A stretch of DNA of 64,000 nt from Algisphaera sp039180025. GTDB lineage: Bacteria > Planctomycetota > Phycisphaerae > Phycisphaerales > Phycisphaeraceae. Shown here piece by piece: positions 16,169 through 24,102 of the stretch; the first letter of the stretch is position 1, and every line of letters starts with the position of its first letter. Below the pieces are notes generated by a model. That model did not search any database, was not told where the DNA came from, and was given only the letters and a program-made list of their open reading frames with translations. The stretch covers positions 1-64,000 of the forward strand of contig JBCDDZ010000010.1 in assembly GCA_039180025.1 (NCBI GenBank), read 5' to 3'. A program made the translations under genes and the position numbers.

Positions 16169-17773
16169 ATGGATCGTGCTGAACAAGAATTAAACATCCT
16201 GGAAGAAATCAGCCAAATCCTTGGCGACGGCTTGGAATTGAGCCAAGTCTTTCAGCGAGCGATGAGCCTGCTCAGCAGCCGACTCCACATTCAGAGCGCC
16301 GCTTTGGTGCTTTTTGACCAAGCCACCGATCAGTTACGCACCTATGCGTCCGTCGGCCTTACCCTCGCCGAGCAGGAGCGTGGCCGCTACGCCATCGGTG
16401 AAGGCGTGACCGGACGGGTGATGGAAACCGGTGAACCGGCCGTCATCCCCGACCTCACCAAACACCCCGATTTCCTGAACCGCACTCAGAGCCGGGCACT
16501 AGAAGCAGACCGCGACAGCCGCCCGCTGAGCTTTATCTGCGTGCCTATCCAAGACGGGGATCGATTCGTCGGCACCATCAGCATCGATAAGCCGTTCCTC
16601 GATGAATCCACGCTCCAAGCCGAAGCCCGCTTGATCAAAATCTTCGCCGGCCTCATCGCCCAAACCATCCGTATCCACAACCTGATCCAGCTCGAAAAAG
16701 ACCAATGGCTCGCCGAACGCGACCAACTCAAAGACAACCTCCGAAGTAAGTACCGCTTCGACAACATCATCGGCTCCAGCCCCGTGATGCTCGACGTGCT
16801 CAGCACCATCGGCCAAGTCGCCTCCTCCCGCGCCACCGTGCTGCTACTTGGTGAAACCGGGTGCGGCAAGGAACTCATCGCCAAAGCGATCCACTACAAC
16901 AGCCCCCGGCGGGACAAACCTCTGATCCGGGTCAACTGCGGCGCCCTCTCGCCCCAGCTCCTCGAATCTGAACTCTTCGGCCATATCAAGGGGGCCTTCA
17001 CCGGTGCCGTCAAAGACAAAATAGGCCGCTTCGAAGCCGCCAGCGGAGGCACGATCTTTCTCGACGAAGTCGGGACGCTCGATCCGCAGCTCCAGGTCAA
17101 GCTCCTCCGCGTTCTCCAGGAACGCGAATTCGAGCGCGTCGGCGACCACCTCACCATCAAGACCGATGTCCGCGTCATCGCCGCGACCAATCTCGAACTC
17201 GAGGAAGAAGTCCGCAAAGGCAATTTCCGCGAAGACCTCTATTACCGCCTCAATGTCGTGACCATCGACCTCCCGCCCCTACGCTCTCGCCGCGAGGACA
17301 TCCCCCGGCTGATCGATCACTTCCTGGATCGCTACAACCGTGAAAACCAACGCGACGTCAAAACCATCAACCGAGAGGTTTTGAATACCCTGCTCAGGTA
17401 TCCTTGGCCGGGTAACGTCCGCGAGCTCGAAAACGCGGTCGAACGCGCGGTCGTCCTTTCGTCGAGCGACGAATTTTCCGAAGACCTGCTCCCCCTCCAA
17501 ATCCGTCTTTTTTCTCAGCAGATCCGCGGCGATACCACCGACGAATCCATCGAAGCGATCGCCACCAAGCTCGCCGAGCACGCCATCAAACAGTTCCAGA
17601 TGTACGACGGCGAGGTCTACGACATGGTTATCGGCGAAGTGGAACGGCAACTCATCCGCGAAGCCCTGCACTACAACGGCGGCGTCAAGATCCGTACCGC
17701 AGACTTCTTGGGTATCAACCGCAACACGCTCAACAAAAAAGTCAAAGACCTCAACATCGTGACCAAAGATTAG
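16169..17773 (+). CDS. NifA-type sigma-54-dependent transcriptional activator (GAF, AAA+, Fis HTH)
   Basis: A 534-residue protein. A GAF-type sensor fills about residues 20-190 (TYASVGLTLAEQERGRY, GVTGRVMETGEPAVIP, FICVPIQDGDRFVGTIS). The AAA+ core has Walker A GETGCGKELIAKAIH, the sigma-54 contact loop GAFTGA, Walker B GGTIFLDEVG and arginine-finger region LYYRLNV. A Fis-type helix-turn-helix closes the protein (FLGINRNTLNKKVKDL). There is no receiver domain, so it is controlled by the GAF domain rather than by a histidine kinase. It is transcribed away from the portal gene, sharing the A+T-rich gap. Whether it controls the phage-like run is not shown by sequence; no clear -24/-12 site was found there. 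Confidence 0.92.
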   Translation: MDRAEQELNILEEISQILGDGLELSQVFQRAMSLLSSRLHIQSAALVLFDQATDQLRTYASVGLTLAEQERGRYAIGEGVTGRVMETGEPAVIPDLTKHPDFLNRTQSRALEADRDSRPLSFICVPIQDGDRFVGTISIDKPFLDESTLQAEARLIKIFAGLIAQTIRIHNLIQLEKDQWLAERDQLKDNLRSKYRFDNIIGSSPVMLDVLSTIGQVASSRATVLLLGETGCGKELIAKAIHYNSPRRDKPLIRVNCGALSPQLLESELFGHIKGAFTGAVKDKIGRFEAASGGTIFLDEVGTLDPQLQVKLLRVLQEREFERVGDHLTIKTDVRVIAATNLELEEEVRKGNFREDLYYRLNVVTIDLPPLRSRREDIPRLIDHFLDRYNRENQRDVKTINREVLNTLLRYPWPGNVRELENAVERAVVLSSSDEFSEDLLPLQIRLFSQQIRGDTTDESIEAIATKLAEHAIKQFQMYDGEVYDMVIGEVERQLIREALHYNGGVKIRTADFLGINRNTLNKKVKDLNIVTKD

Positions 17774-17860
17774 GCTCAACCTCCCCAGCCTATCGGACGC
17801 AAAAACACCACAAGCTTTGAAGATAAAACGGTTTGCCGAATGCTGCCGGTTCGCACGCGG

Positions 17861-17887
17861 TTGACAGTTTTTCGCTGTAGTGATAAT
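17861..17887 (+). promoter_or_regulatory. Candidate promoter upstream of the secreted repeat protein
   Basis: A perfect TTGACA at 17861-17866 is followed by GATAAT at 17882-17887 (15-base spacer) with an alternative TAATGT at 17-base spacing. It lies about 130 bases ahead of the ATG at 18018, giving a long leader that ends with GGAG nine bases before the start. Confidence 0.5.
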
Positions 17888-18017
17888 GTTCGTAGCTTCA
17901 GGTTTTGCGCTTTACCTACCCCGCCCGTCCCGGCGGACGCTCTTTTAAACTCGGCGAATTATCCATTAACTTACCCGACGCCCACACGAGATTTATGAAC
18001 CTCTGGAGTCTCACGCG

Positions 18018-19076
18018 ATGATCGCAAACCGATGGGCTTGTTTGACTTCGGTTTGCTTCCTTGCGATCTCCTGCTTCGGCGTTGCCGCGGCCTCTGCGCA
18101 GGACCGCCTGGCCCCGGGCGTGGTGACGAACCCCAACTCCTGGACGCCCGCCGAACGCTCCGCCGTCTCGGGCTTTATCAATGGGCAAATCCAAACCATT
18201 CTCAGCGACGATGTCGAAGCGGTCAGCCGTGCGCGTCGCAACCTGGCCGATCCCCTCGACACGCAAGGAGCCACCGAGAGTTTTCTCCGACAATATTCCC
18301 AGCTGCTTACCGAACGCCTCACGCCGCTGGTCGAAAACGATGATCTTAAGACACGCATCAACACTATGGTGATCTTCAGCCGGATCGGACACCCCGACGC
18401 GCTGGACCCGATCGAACGGGGGCTCACCGACCCCAGTCCCGGCGTCCGTTATCCCGCTGCCCTGGCCATGAATAACCAGATCGACGGGGGCGAGCTCACC
18501 AACAACCAGATCGAAAAAATCTTAGACCTGCTGAAAAACCAGATCGTGGCCGAAAAAGACGCCTTTGTCGTCGCGCCCCTGCTCGAAGCCATGCTGGCCG
18601 CGGACCAGTCCGGTGCCCGCGTCATCGACGTCCTCAACGACCGTGTGGCGATCCACGCCGAGCAGCCCGGCACCAGCTACAGCCCCGAGAACGCCGCCCT
18701 ACAGCTCGCCTTCAGCCGACTCTTCACCGCCGCCCAGCGTCCGCAAGAACAGGTTCGCAGCCTCGCCAAAGTCAGCGCCCGCTACCTGCAACTCGCCGCT
18801 CGCCAACTCGCCGAGGCTGACCTATCTACGGAAAACAATCGCAGCCACATCGAAGCGGTCCGTGTCGCCGCCTCGTCGCTCGAGTTTGCCCACACCGCAC
18901 TCCGTGCCCGTGGCCTCACCCCGCAAGGCCTGGGCACCATGATCGATCAAGAAAACTGGGTCGGCCTCCGCGATATCGCCCAGGAATGGGTCGAAATCCT
19001 TAAGCAAGACCCCTTCAATTTCACGGATCAGGACCTCGCCCTGCCCCCCGCCAGCCCGCAAGCCGCCCGCCGCTAA
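18018..19076 (+). CDS. Secreted HEAT-like helical-repeat protein
   Basis: A 352-residue protein with a classical signal peptide (basic MIANRWAC start, hydrophobic core, cleavage after AAASAQ near residue 28). The mature part is almost wholly helical, with repeats such as DDLKTRINTMVIFSRIGHPD and DPSPGVRYPAALAMNNQI that resemble HEAT/armadillo pairs with conserved proline/arginine turns. No enzymatic motif is seen. It is probably a periplasmic scaffold or binding protein. A good ribosome site (GGAG) and an own promoter candidate suggest it is transcribed alone. Confidence 0.72.
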   Translation: MIANRWACLTSVCFLAISCFGVAAASAQDRLAPGVVTNPNSWTPAERSAVSGFINGQIQTILSDDVEAVSRARRNLADPLDTQGATESFLRQYSQLLTERLTPLVENDDLKTRINTMVIFSRIGHPDALDPIERGLTDPSPGVRYPAALAMNNQIDGGELTNNQIEKILDLLKNQIVAEKDAFVVAPLLEAMLAADQSGARVIDVLNDRVAIHAEQPGTSYSPENAALQLAFSRLFTAAQRPQEQVRSLAKVSARYLQLAARQLAEADLSTENNRSHIEAVRVAASSLEFAHTALRARGLTPQGLGTMIDQENWVGLRDIAQEWVEILKQDPFNFTDQDLALPPASPQAARR

Positions 19077-19116
19077 GCTCTTCGCCCCGCCGCCTCCACC
19101 CGATTCCCCTCCCTCT

Positions 19117-19461
19117 TCACCCCGGCGAACGCCCCGCCGCGGCGATCCGTTCATCAACCTTCCGCATCAGATCCACCACGTCCATCCTCGCCATCTGCAA
19201 CCCACTCAATACCGGATGCATTGCCACGGAAGATTGCAGCGCCTGCTGCTTCTTCTTGTCCTCGACTTCGATCGGATCGCCGCGACGCTCTTTCTCGATC
19301 AGCATCTCGCGGTGCCGATCCAAGTCGGCCGCCAAACGCTGGGCGTCGACATCAGACTCCAACTGCTTGACCAGCTCGTCCATCTTCCGCGACGCCGGGT
19401 GTGCCGCAATCTTCCGCCCCAGCTCCGCGGCTGCTTCCATCACCGCTCCGGTTTCGTCCAT
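19117..19461 (-). CDS. YlbF/YmcA-like protein (Com_YlbF family)
   Basis: A 114-residue helical protein starting at ATG 19461, supported by the strong site AGGAGGTG. The longer open frame to 20772 is a shadow of the RNase R gene. Features are an N-terminal helix MDETGAVMEAAAELGRKIA, the segment HPASRKMDELVKQLESD, AQRLAADLDRHREMLIEK and a C-terminal VLSGLQMARMDVVDLMRKVD. This matches the YlbF/YmcA fold, which in Bacillus acts with YaaT in a complex that directs RNase Y processing. It is divergent from the RNase R gene, an interesting association (see findings). The family call is moderately secure; the role in this organism is inferred. Confidence 0.72.
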   Translation of the reverse strand: MDETGAVMEAAAELGRKIAAHPASRKMDELVKQLESDVDAQRLAADLDRHREMLIEKERRGDPIEVEDKKKQQALQSSVAMHPVLSGLQMARMDVVDLMRKVDERIAAAGRSPG

Positions 19462-19494
19462 CGTGACACCTCCTGTTAACCTCGAGTAAACCGC

Positions 19495-19523
19495 CAAAAC
19501 ACCTATGGTACAGTACCGTTTTG
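19495..19523. promoter_or_regulatory. Palindrome in the ylbF-rnr divergent gap, operator candidate
   Basis: The 11-base palindrome GGTACAGTACC at 19507-19517 is flanked by CAAAAC at 19495-19500 and its complement GTTTTG at 19518-19523. It lies between the divergent YlbF-like and RNase R genes, 46 bases from the YlbF start and 53 from the RNase R start. It could be a dimeric regulator site or an RNA hairpin in either leader; nothing identifies the regulator. Confidence 0.35.
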
Positions 19524-19569
19524 TTCCCGGCCCTCGCTCCGGGATCGGCGACCAGAAAGTTTTACCCCC

Positions 19570-22131
19570 ATGCCCCAACGTTACGCCCACCGCATCCTCG
19601 ATCATATCGCCGACCGCCGATACGCCCCCAGCACCGCCCGCGAACTCATCCAGGACCTCGACATCTCCGAAGGCCAGGCTGAGCAATTCCGTTCCGCCAT
19701 CGACGGACTCCTCGAAGCGGGGCAAGTCGTCCGCGGCACCGCCGACACCATCGCCCTCCCGCCCCCCGGGAAGAACATGGTCGGCACCTTCCGCCGACAC
19801 GAAAAAGGCTTTGGTTTCCTCGTCCCCGACGAGCTCACCGAGCACGGCGACCTGTTCATCCCCCCGGGCAACGTCGGCGACGCCATGACCGGCGACAAAG
19901 TCAAAGCCAAGGTCATCCACGAAAAACGGCGTGCCTTGTCCGGCTCGGACAAGTCGCCCTACATCGGCCGCATCATCGAAGTCTTGACCCGGGCCGAAAA
20001 GCAGTACTCCGGCACGCTGATCCAGAAAGGGAATAAATTCGGCGTCCAGGTCGACGGGCGCATCTTCACCTCCCCCGTCCTGATCCGCGACCCCCACGCC
20101 AAAAACGCCAAGCCCGGCGACAAAGTTGTCATCGATCTCACCGAATACCCCGACGACCGCGGCGGCAACGCCGAGGGTGTGATCGTCGAGGTCCTCGGCG
20201 AAGCCGGCGAACCCGATGTCGAAACCCTCGCGGTCATGCGCGCCTCGGGCCTCTACGAACGCTTCCCCGACCCCGTCATGCAGGAAGCCCGCGACGCCGC
20301 CCGTAAGCTCGACGACGACCACATCCCCGAAGACCGCGAGGACCTCACCGGCACCCTGATCTGCACCATCGACCCCCCCGACGCCAAAGACTACGACGAC
20401 GCCATCAGCGTCACCCGGCTCAACGGCCAAGGGCCCAACAACCCCGCCTGGGAGCTCGGCGTCCACATCGCCGACGTCGCCCACTACATCACCCCCGGCA
20501 GCGAGCTCGACCAGGAAGCCTACGCCCGCGGCAACAGCACCTACCTCCCGCGCAAAGTGATCCCGATGCTCCCCGAGGTACTTTCCAACGGCGTCTGCTC
20601 GCTGATGGAAGGCGTCAACCGCTTTGCCAAAACCGTCTTCCTCACCTACGACGACCGGGGCCACGTCCTTTCCCAACGGTTCGCCAAAACCGTCATCCGC
20701 TCTGCCAAACGGCTCACCTACATCGAAGCCCAGGCCCTGATCGAAGACGATATCCGCACCGCCACTAAGCACTGCAAGAGCGAGCCCAAATACCCGCGTG
20801 AACTAATCCAATGCCTCAAACGCATGGACGAACTCGCCAAAACCATCCAGAAGCGCCGCCAGCAAGATGGCATGATCGTTCTCGGGCTCCCCGCCGTCGA
20901 CCTTGTCTTCGACGACACCGGCCGCGTCGTCGACGCCGTGCCCGAAGACGACGCCTTCACCCACAAGCTCATCGAGATGTTCATGGTCGAGGCGAATGAG
21001 GCCGCCGCCCGCGCTTTCAGCGCCTTGGATGTCCCCATGATCCGCCGAGTCCACCCCGACCCCGATGCCCACGACCTGGGTGACCTCAAGGCTTTCGCCC
21101 GGGTGGCCGGTTACAACATCCCCAGCAAGCCTTCCCGGCTCGAACTTCAGAACCTGCTCGACTCGGTCCGCGGTAAACCCGCCCAGCACGCGGTCCATAT
21201 GGCCGTGCTCAAGACCCTCAGCAAAGCTGAATACAGTCCAACCCTCGTCGGCCACTTCGCGCTGGCCAGCGAGCACTACACCCACTTCACCAGCCCCATC
21301 CGCCGCTACCCCGACTTCGTGGTCCACCGCTCTCTCGACGTCATGCTTGAGCACCTGGGCCCCGCATCCGACGCCGAGAAACAAAAACCTTCCGCCAAAA
21401 AACTCGGGCGGACCCTCCGCGAAGACGACCGCATCCCCAACGAAGAGCGTATGCGCGAGATCGGCCGCCATTGCTCCACCACCGAACGCAACTCCGAATC
21501 CGCCGAACGCGAACTCCGTAAATACCTCATCCTCGAACTGCTGGCCACCAAGCTCGGCGAAGACTTCCCCGGCACGGTCACCGGCGTCACAGGGCAAGGC
21601 ATCTACCTCCAGATCGACCGTTACCTGATCGACGGCTTCATCCGCGTCGCCGACCTCCCGGGCCCCACCTCCGCGAAAAAACACAACGGCAAGGGACGCA
21701 AAACCTCCGGCGGCGACCGCTGGCAACTCAACCGCAACACCGGCGCCCTCGTCGCCCAGAGGTCCGGCCGGGTTATCAACATCGGCGACCGCTTCCCGGT
21801 GGTCCGCATCGCCAGCGTCGACCTGCCCCGCCGCCAACTCGAGTTGGTCATCGTCGAAGACACCACTAAAACCCCACCCCCCTCAAAACCGAACCGCGAC
21901 AAGCCCTCGCCCGACCGCCCCAAGCCCAAGCAGCGCAAGCGCAGCTCCGGCGAAACGCCCCCCCGCGACAAAAAGAAAAAACGCGGCAAACGCGGCGGCA
22001 GTAAAACCAAGAAATCCACCGCGGCCAGCCAAACCAACGCTCCCGCCGCCGCATCTCCAAAAAACCCGCAGCCTAATAAACACCAGCAGACCCTCAAACT
22101 CAAGAAACACCGCGGCAAGAAAACGCGATGA
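19570..22131 (+). CDS. rnr: Ribonuclease R (RNB-family 3'-5' exoribonuclease)
   Basis: An 853-residue protein with the RNase II/R order: an N-terminal winged-helix-like region (residues 1-60), cold-shock/OB domains (MVGTFRRHEKGFGFLVPD near residue 70), the catalytic RNB domain with ICTIDPPDAKDYDDAISV near residue 265 (the Asp cluster that binds metal) and HFTSPIRRYPDFVVHR near residue 580, and a C-terminal S1 domain (GTVTGVTGQGIYLQ, DRFPVVRIASVDLPRRQLEL). A roughly 100-residue Lys/Pro/Ser-rich tail follows (KKKKRGKRGGSKTKKS), typical of RNase R, which degrades structured RNA. Its TGA overlaps the ATG of lgt, so the two are coupled. Confidence 0.95.
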   Translation: MPQRYAHRILDHIADRRYAPSTARELIQDLDISEGQAEQFRSAIDGLLEAGQVVRGTADTIALPPPGKNMVGTFRRHEKGFGFLVPDELTEHGDLFIPPGNVGDAMTGDKVKAKVIHEKRRALSGSDKSPYIGRIIEVLTRAEKQYSGTLIQKGNKFGVQVDGRIFTSPVLIRDPHAKNAKPGDKVVIDLTEYPDDRGGNAEGVIVEVLGEAGEPDVETLAVMRASGLYERFPDPVMQEARDAARKLDDDHIPEDREDLTGTLICTIDPPDAKDYDDAISVTRLNGQGPNNPAWELGVHIADVAHYITPGSELDQEAYARGNSTYLPRKVIPMLPEVLSNGVCSLMEGVNRFAKTVFLTYDDRGHVLSQRFAKTVIRSAKRLTYIEAQALIEDDIRTATKHCKSEPKYPRELIQCLKRMDELAKTIQKRRQQDGMIVLGLPAVDLVFDDTGRVVDAVPEDDAFTHKLIEMFMVEANEAAARAFSALDVPMIRRVHPDPDAHDLGDLKAFARVAGYNIPSKPSRLELQNLLDSVRGKPAQHAVHMAVLKTLSKAEYSPTLVGHFALASEHYTHFTSPIRRYPDFVVHRSLDVMLEHLGPASDAEKQKPSAKKLGRTLREDDRIPNEERMREIGRHCSTTERNSESAERELRKYLILELLATKLGEDFPGTVTGVTGQGIYLQIDRYLIDGFIRVADLPGPTSAKKHNGKGRKTSGGDRWQLNRNTGALVAQRSGRVINIGDRFPVVRIASVDLPRRQLELVIVEDTTKTPPPSKPNRDKPSPDRPKPKQRKRSSGETPPRDKKKKRGKRGGSKTKKSTAASQTNAPAAASPKNPQPNKHQQTLKLKKHRGKKTR

Positions 22132-23141
22132 CCCTCACCCTCGCTGCCTGGCTACACACGATCGACCCTTACGCGATCAAGCTCTGGGAAGGAGGGCCTA
22201 TCCGCTGGTACGGCTTGTCTTACCTCCTCGGCTTCCTCCTCGCCTTGTTCCTGATTAAACGAATCACCCGTGTAGGCGTCTCCACCCTCCCGACCGCACG
22301 CGCCGGCGACCTCGTCCTGAATTTGGCCATCGGCATCGTGGTCGGCGGACGCCTCGGATCGGTCCTTTTTTACAATCCCCACCTCTTGCGTGAGTTCTCC
22401 GACTCCGCCCCCTACTGGGGCGTCCTCGATCTTCAGGGCGGCGGCATGTCGTCCCACGGCGGGATGATCGGCGGGATCCTCGCGACCTACCTTTTCGCCC
22501 GCCGTCACCAGCAATCCTGGCCTTTCACCCTCGACCTTATGGCCTTCAGCGCCCCCCTGGGCCTGTTCTTCGGTCGCCTCGCCAACTTCATCAACGGCGA
22601 ACTCGTCGGCCGACCCACTGCCCCGGACTTCCCCCTCGCCGTTCAATTTCCCCAAACCCTGTACGACAACCCGGACACCTACCGGGCGATGGTCCAGGCC
22701 TACGGCCAAGAGCTTCCGCCCCACTGGCTCGACCACCTCCAGGCCGGCAACGTCAAACTCCAGCAGGCCGCCGCCGCCGTCCTCGAAACCCGCCACCCCT
22801 CCCAGCTCTACGCCGCGGTCCTCGAAGGGCTCATCGTATTCGCCGTGCTGCTCTGGCTCTGGCGCAAGCCCCGCCGCGCCGGCAGCATCGCCGGGGCGTT
22901 CTGCATCACCTACGCCGTGATGCGGCTCTTCAACGAATTCTTCCGCCAGCCCGACGCCCACCTCGGCCTGCAAGCGTGGGGCTTGAGCCGAGGCCAATGG
23001 CTCAGCATCCCGCTTCTGCTCCTCGGAATTTCGGTCATCATTTTGGCCGTCCGCTTCAAAACCCCGCGCATGGGCGCGTGGCGACGCGGCCCATGGACCC
23101 CGCCTCTTCCGGCCGAACCGGCTACGCCGCCCGGCCCCTGA
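22128..23141 (+). CDS. lgt: Prolipoprotein diacylglyceryl transferase
   Basis: A 337-residue inner-membrane enzyme. Key signatures are GPIRWYGLSYLLGFLLAL near residue 24, SSHGGMIGGILATYL (catalytic His-Gly-Gly motif) near residue 105, the diagnostic GRLANFINGELVGR near residue 145, HPSQLYAAVLEGLIVF near residue 225 and EFFRQPDAHLG. Seven hydrophobic segments are apparent. Lgt transfers diacylglycerol to the lipobox cysteine of prolipoproteins, so it acts on the lipoproteins seen in this window. ATG overlaps the rnr stop (ATGA). It carries a 50-residue insertion between NGELVGRPTAPDFPLAVQF and HPSQLY, within the range seen in the family. Confidence 0.94.
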   Translation: MTLTLAAWLHTIDPYAIKLWEGGPIRWYGLSYLLGFLLALFLIKRITRVGVSTLPTARAGDLVLNLAIGIVVGGRLGSVLFYNPHLLREFSDSAPYWGVLDLQGGGMSSHGGMIGGILATYLFARRHQQSWPFTLDLMAFSAPLGLFFGRLANFINGELVGRPTAPDFPLAVQFPQTLYDNPDTYRAMVQAYGQELPPHWLDHLQAGNVKLQQAAAAVLETRHPSQLYAAVLEGLIVFAVLLWLWRKPRRAGSIAGAFCITYAVMRLFNEFFRQPDAHLGLQAWGLSRGQWLSIPLLLLGISVIILAVRFKTPRMGAWRRGPWTPPLPAEPATPPGP

Positions 23142-23171
23142 CCCGCTGTCCCATCACCGCCGCCGTCGCCG

Positions 23172-24089
23172 TCACAGTTCGATCCTGGGGTCCAGCCACG
23201 CGTACGCGACGTCCACCAGCAGGTTGAACACCACCAGCAGCGTCGCGTATACCAGCACGATCCCCAGGATCAAAAACTGATCTTTATTGAGAACCGAATA
23301 CACGAAGTACTCCCCGATCCCGGGGATATTAAAAACCTTCTCGACCACGAACGACCCGGTCATCACCGACGCCGCCGCCGGCCCCAGAAACGAAAGCACC
23401 GGCAGGTAAGCCACTTTCAGCGCGTGTCGGAAAAGCGCTCCGGAGTGCGACAAACCCTTGGCCCGCGCGGTCCGCAGATAGTCCGACGCCATGATGTCGG
23501 CCAGGCCCAGCCGAATCAGACGCGCGATGTACGCCGCCGGCGCCAGCCCCAGGGTCACCGCCGGCAGCACCATGTCCTGCGGCGAAGACCACCCGCCCAC
23601 CGGCACCCACCGCAGCAATCCCGCGAACACCACCAGCAGCACCGTGCCGGTCACGAAATTCGGCAGGCTGATCCCCAGCAGCGTCAACCCGAGGCTCGCC
23701 GAGTCCAGCGGGCTCCCCGGGCGCAGCGCTCCCATAACCCCCGCCACCGTCCCCAGCAAAACCGCCACGCCGAGTGCCGCCGCCCCCAGCGATGCGCTCA
23801 CCGGCAGCCCCGCCGCGATAATGTCCCGCACCTGCTGACCCTTGTATTGCAAGCTCGGCCCGAAATCTCCCACCACCGCCCCCCGCGCATACTCCACCAC
23901 AAACCGCCCCGGCGAATCCAGGTTGTACCGCGCCCGCATCGCCTGCTCGACCTCCGGCGAAAGCCGCCGCCCCTCGCCACGGTCCAACGGGTTCCCCGGC
24001 AAGACCCACACCAGCGTGAACGTCACCGCAAAGACCACCCCCAGAATCAGCGGCAATTGCAGCAGCCGGCGAAAAATCAGCGTGCCCAT
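23172..24089 (-). CDS. Dipeptide/oligopeptide ABC transporter permease (DppB/OppB type)
   Basis: A 305-residue membrane protein. It has the N-terminal RRLLQLPLILGVVFAVTF span and the WVLPGNPLDRGEG segment found in DppB/OppB, five or more further spans, and the EAA loop DYLRTARAKGLSHSGALFRHAL, which docks the ATPase. The C-terminal part reads FVVEKVFNIPGIGEYFVYS, the GIG signature of the family. It starts 13 bases after the binding protein stop. The usual second permease (DppC) and two ATPases are not in this window, so the transporter must be completed by genes elsewhere or is partial. Confidence 0.9.
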   Translation of the reverse strand: MGTLIFRRLLQLPLILGVVFAVTFTLVWVLPGNPLDRGEGRRLSPEVEQAMRARYNLDSPGRFVVEYARGAVVGDFGPSLQYKGQQVRDIIAAGLPVSASLGAAALGVAVLLGTVAGVMGALRPGSPLDSASLGLTLLGISLPNFVTGTVLLVVFAGLLRWVPVGGWSSPQDMVLPAVTLGLAPAAYIARLIRLGLADIMASDYLRTARAKGLSHSGALFRHALKVAYLPVLSFLGPAAASVMTGSFVVEKVFNIPGIGEYFVYSVLNKDQFLILGIVLVYATLLVVFNLLVDVAYAWLDPRIEL

Positions 24090-24102
24090 GGCGCTCGATC
24101 CT

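Noticed and set aside
20803..21837. Minus-strand frames of several hundred codons inside rnr
   Set aside because: They are shadows with Gly/Val/Glu-rich products and no initiation signals.
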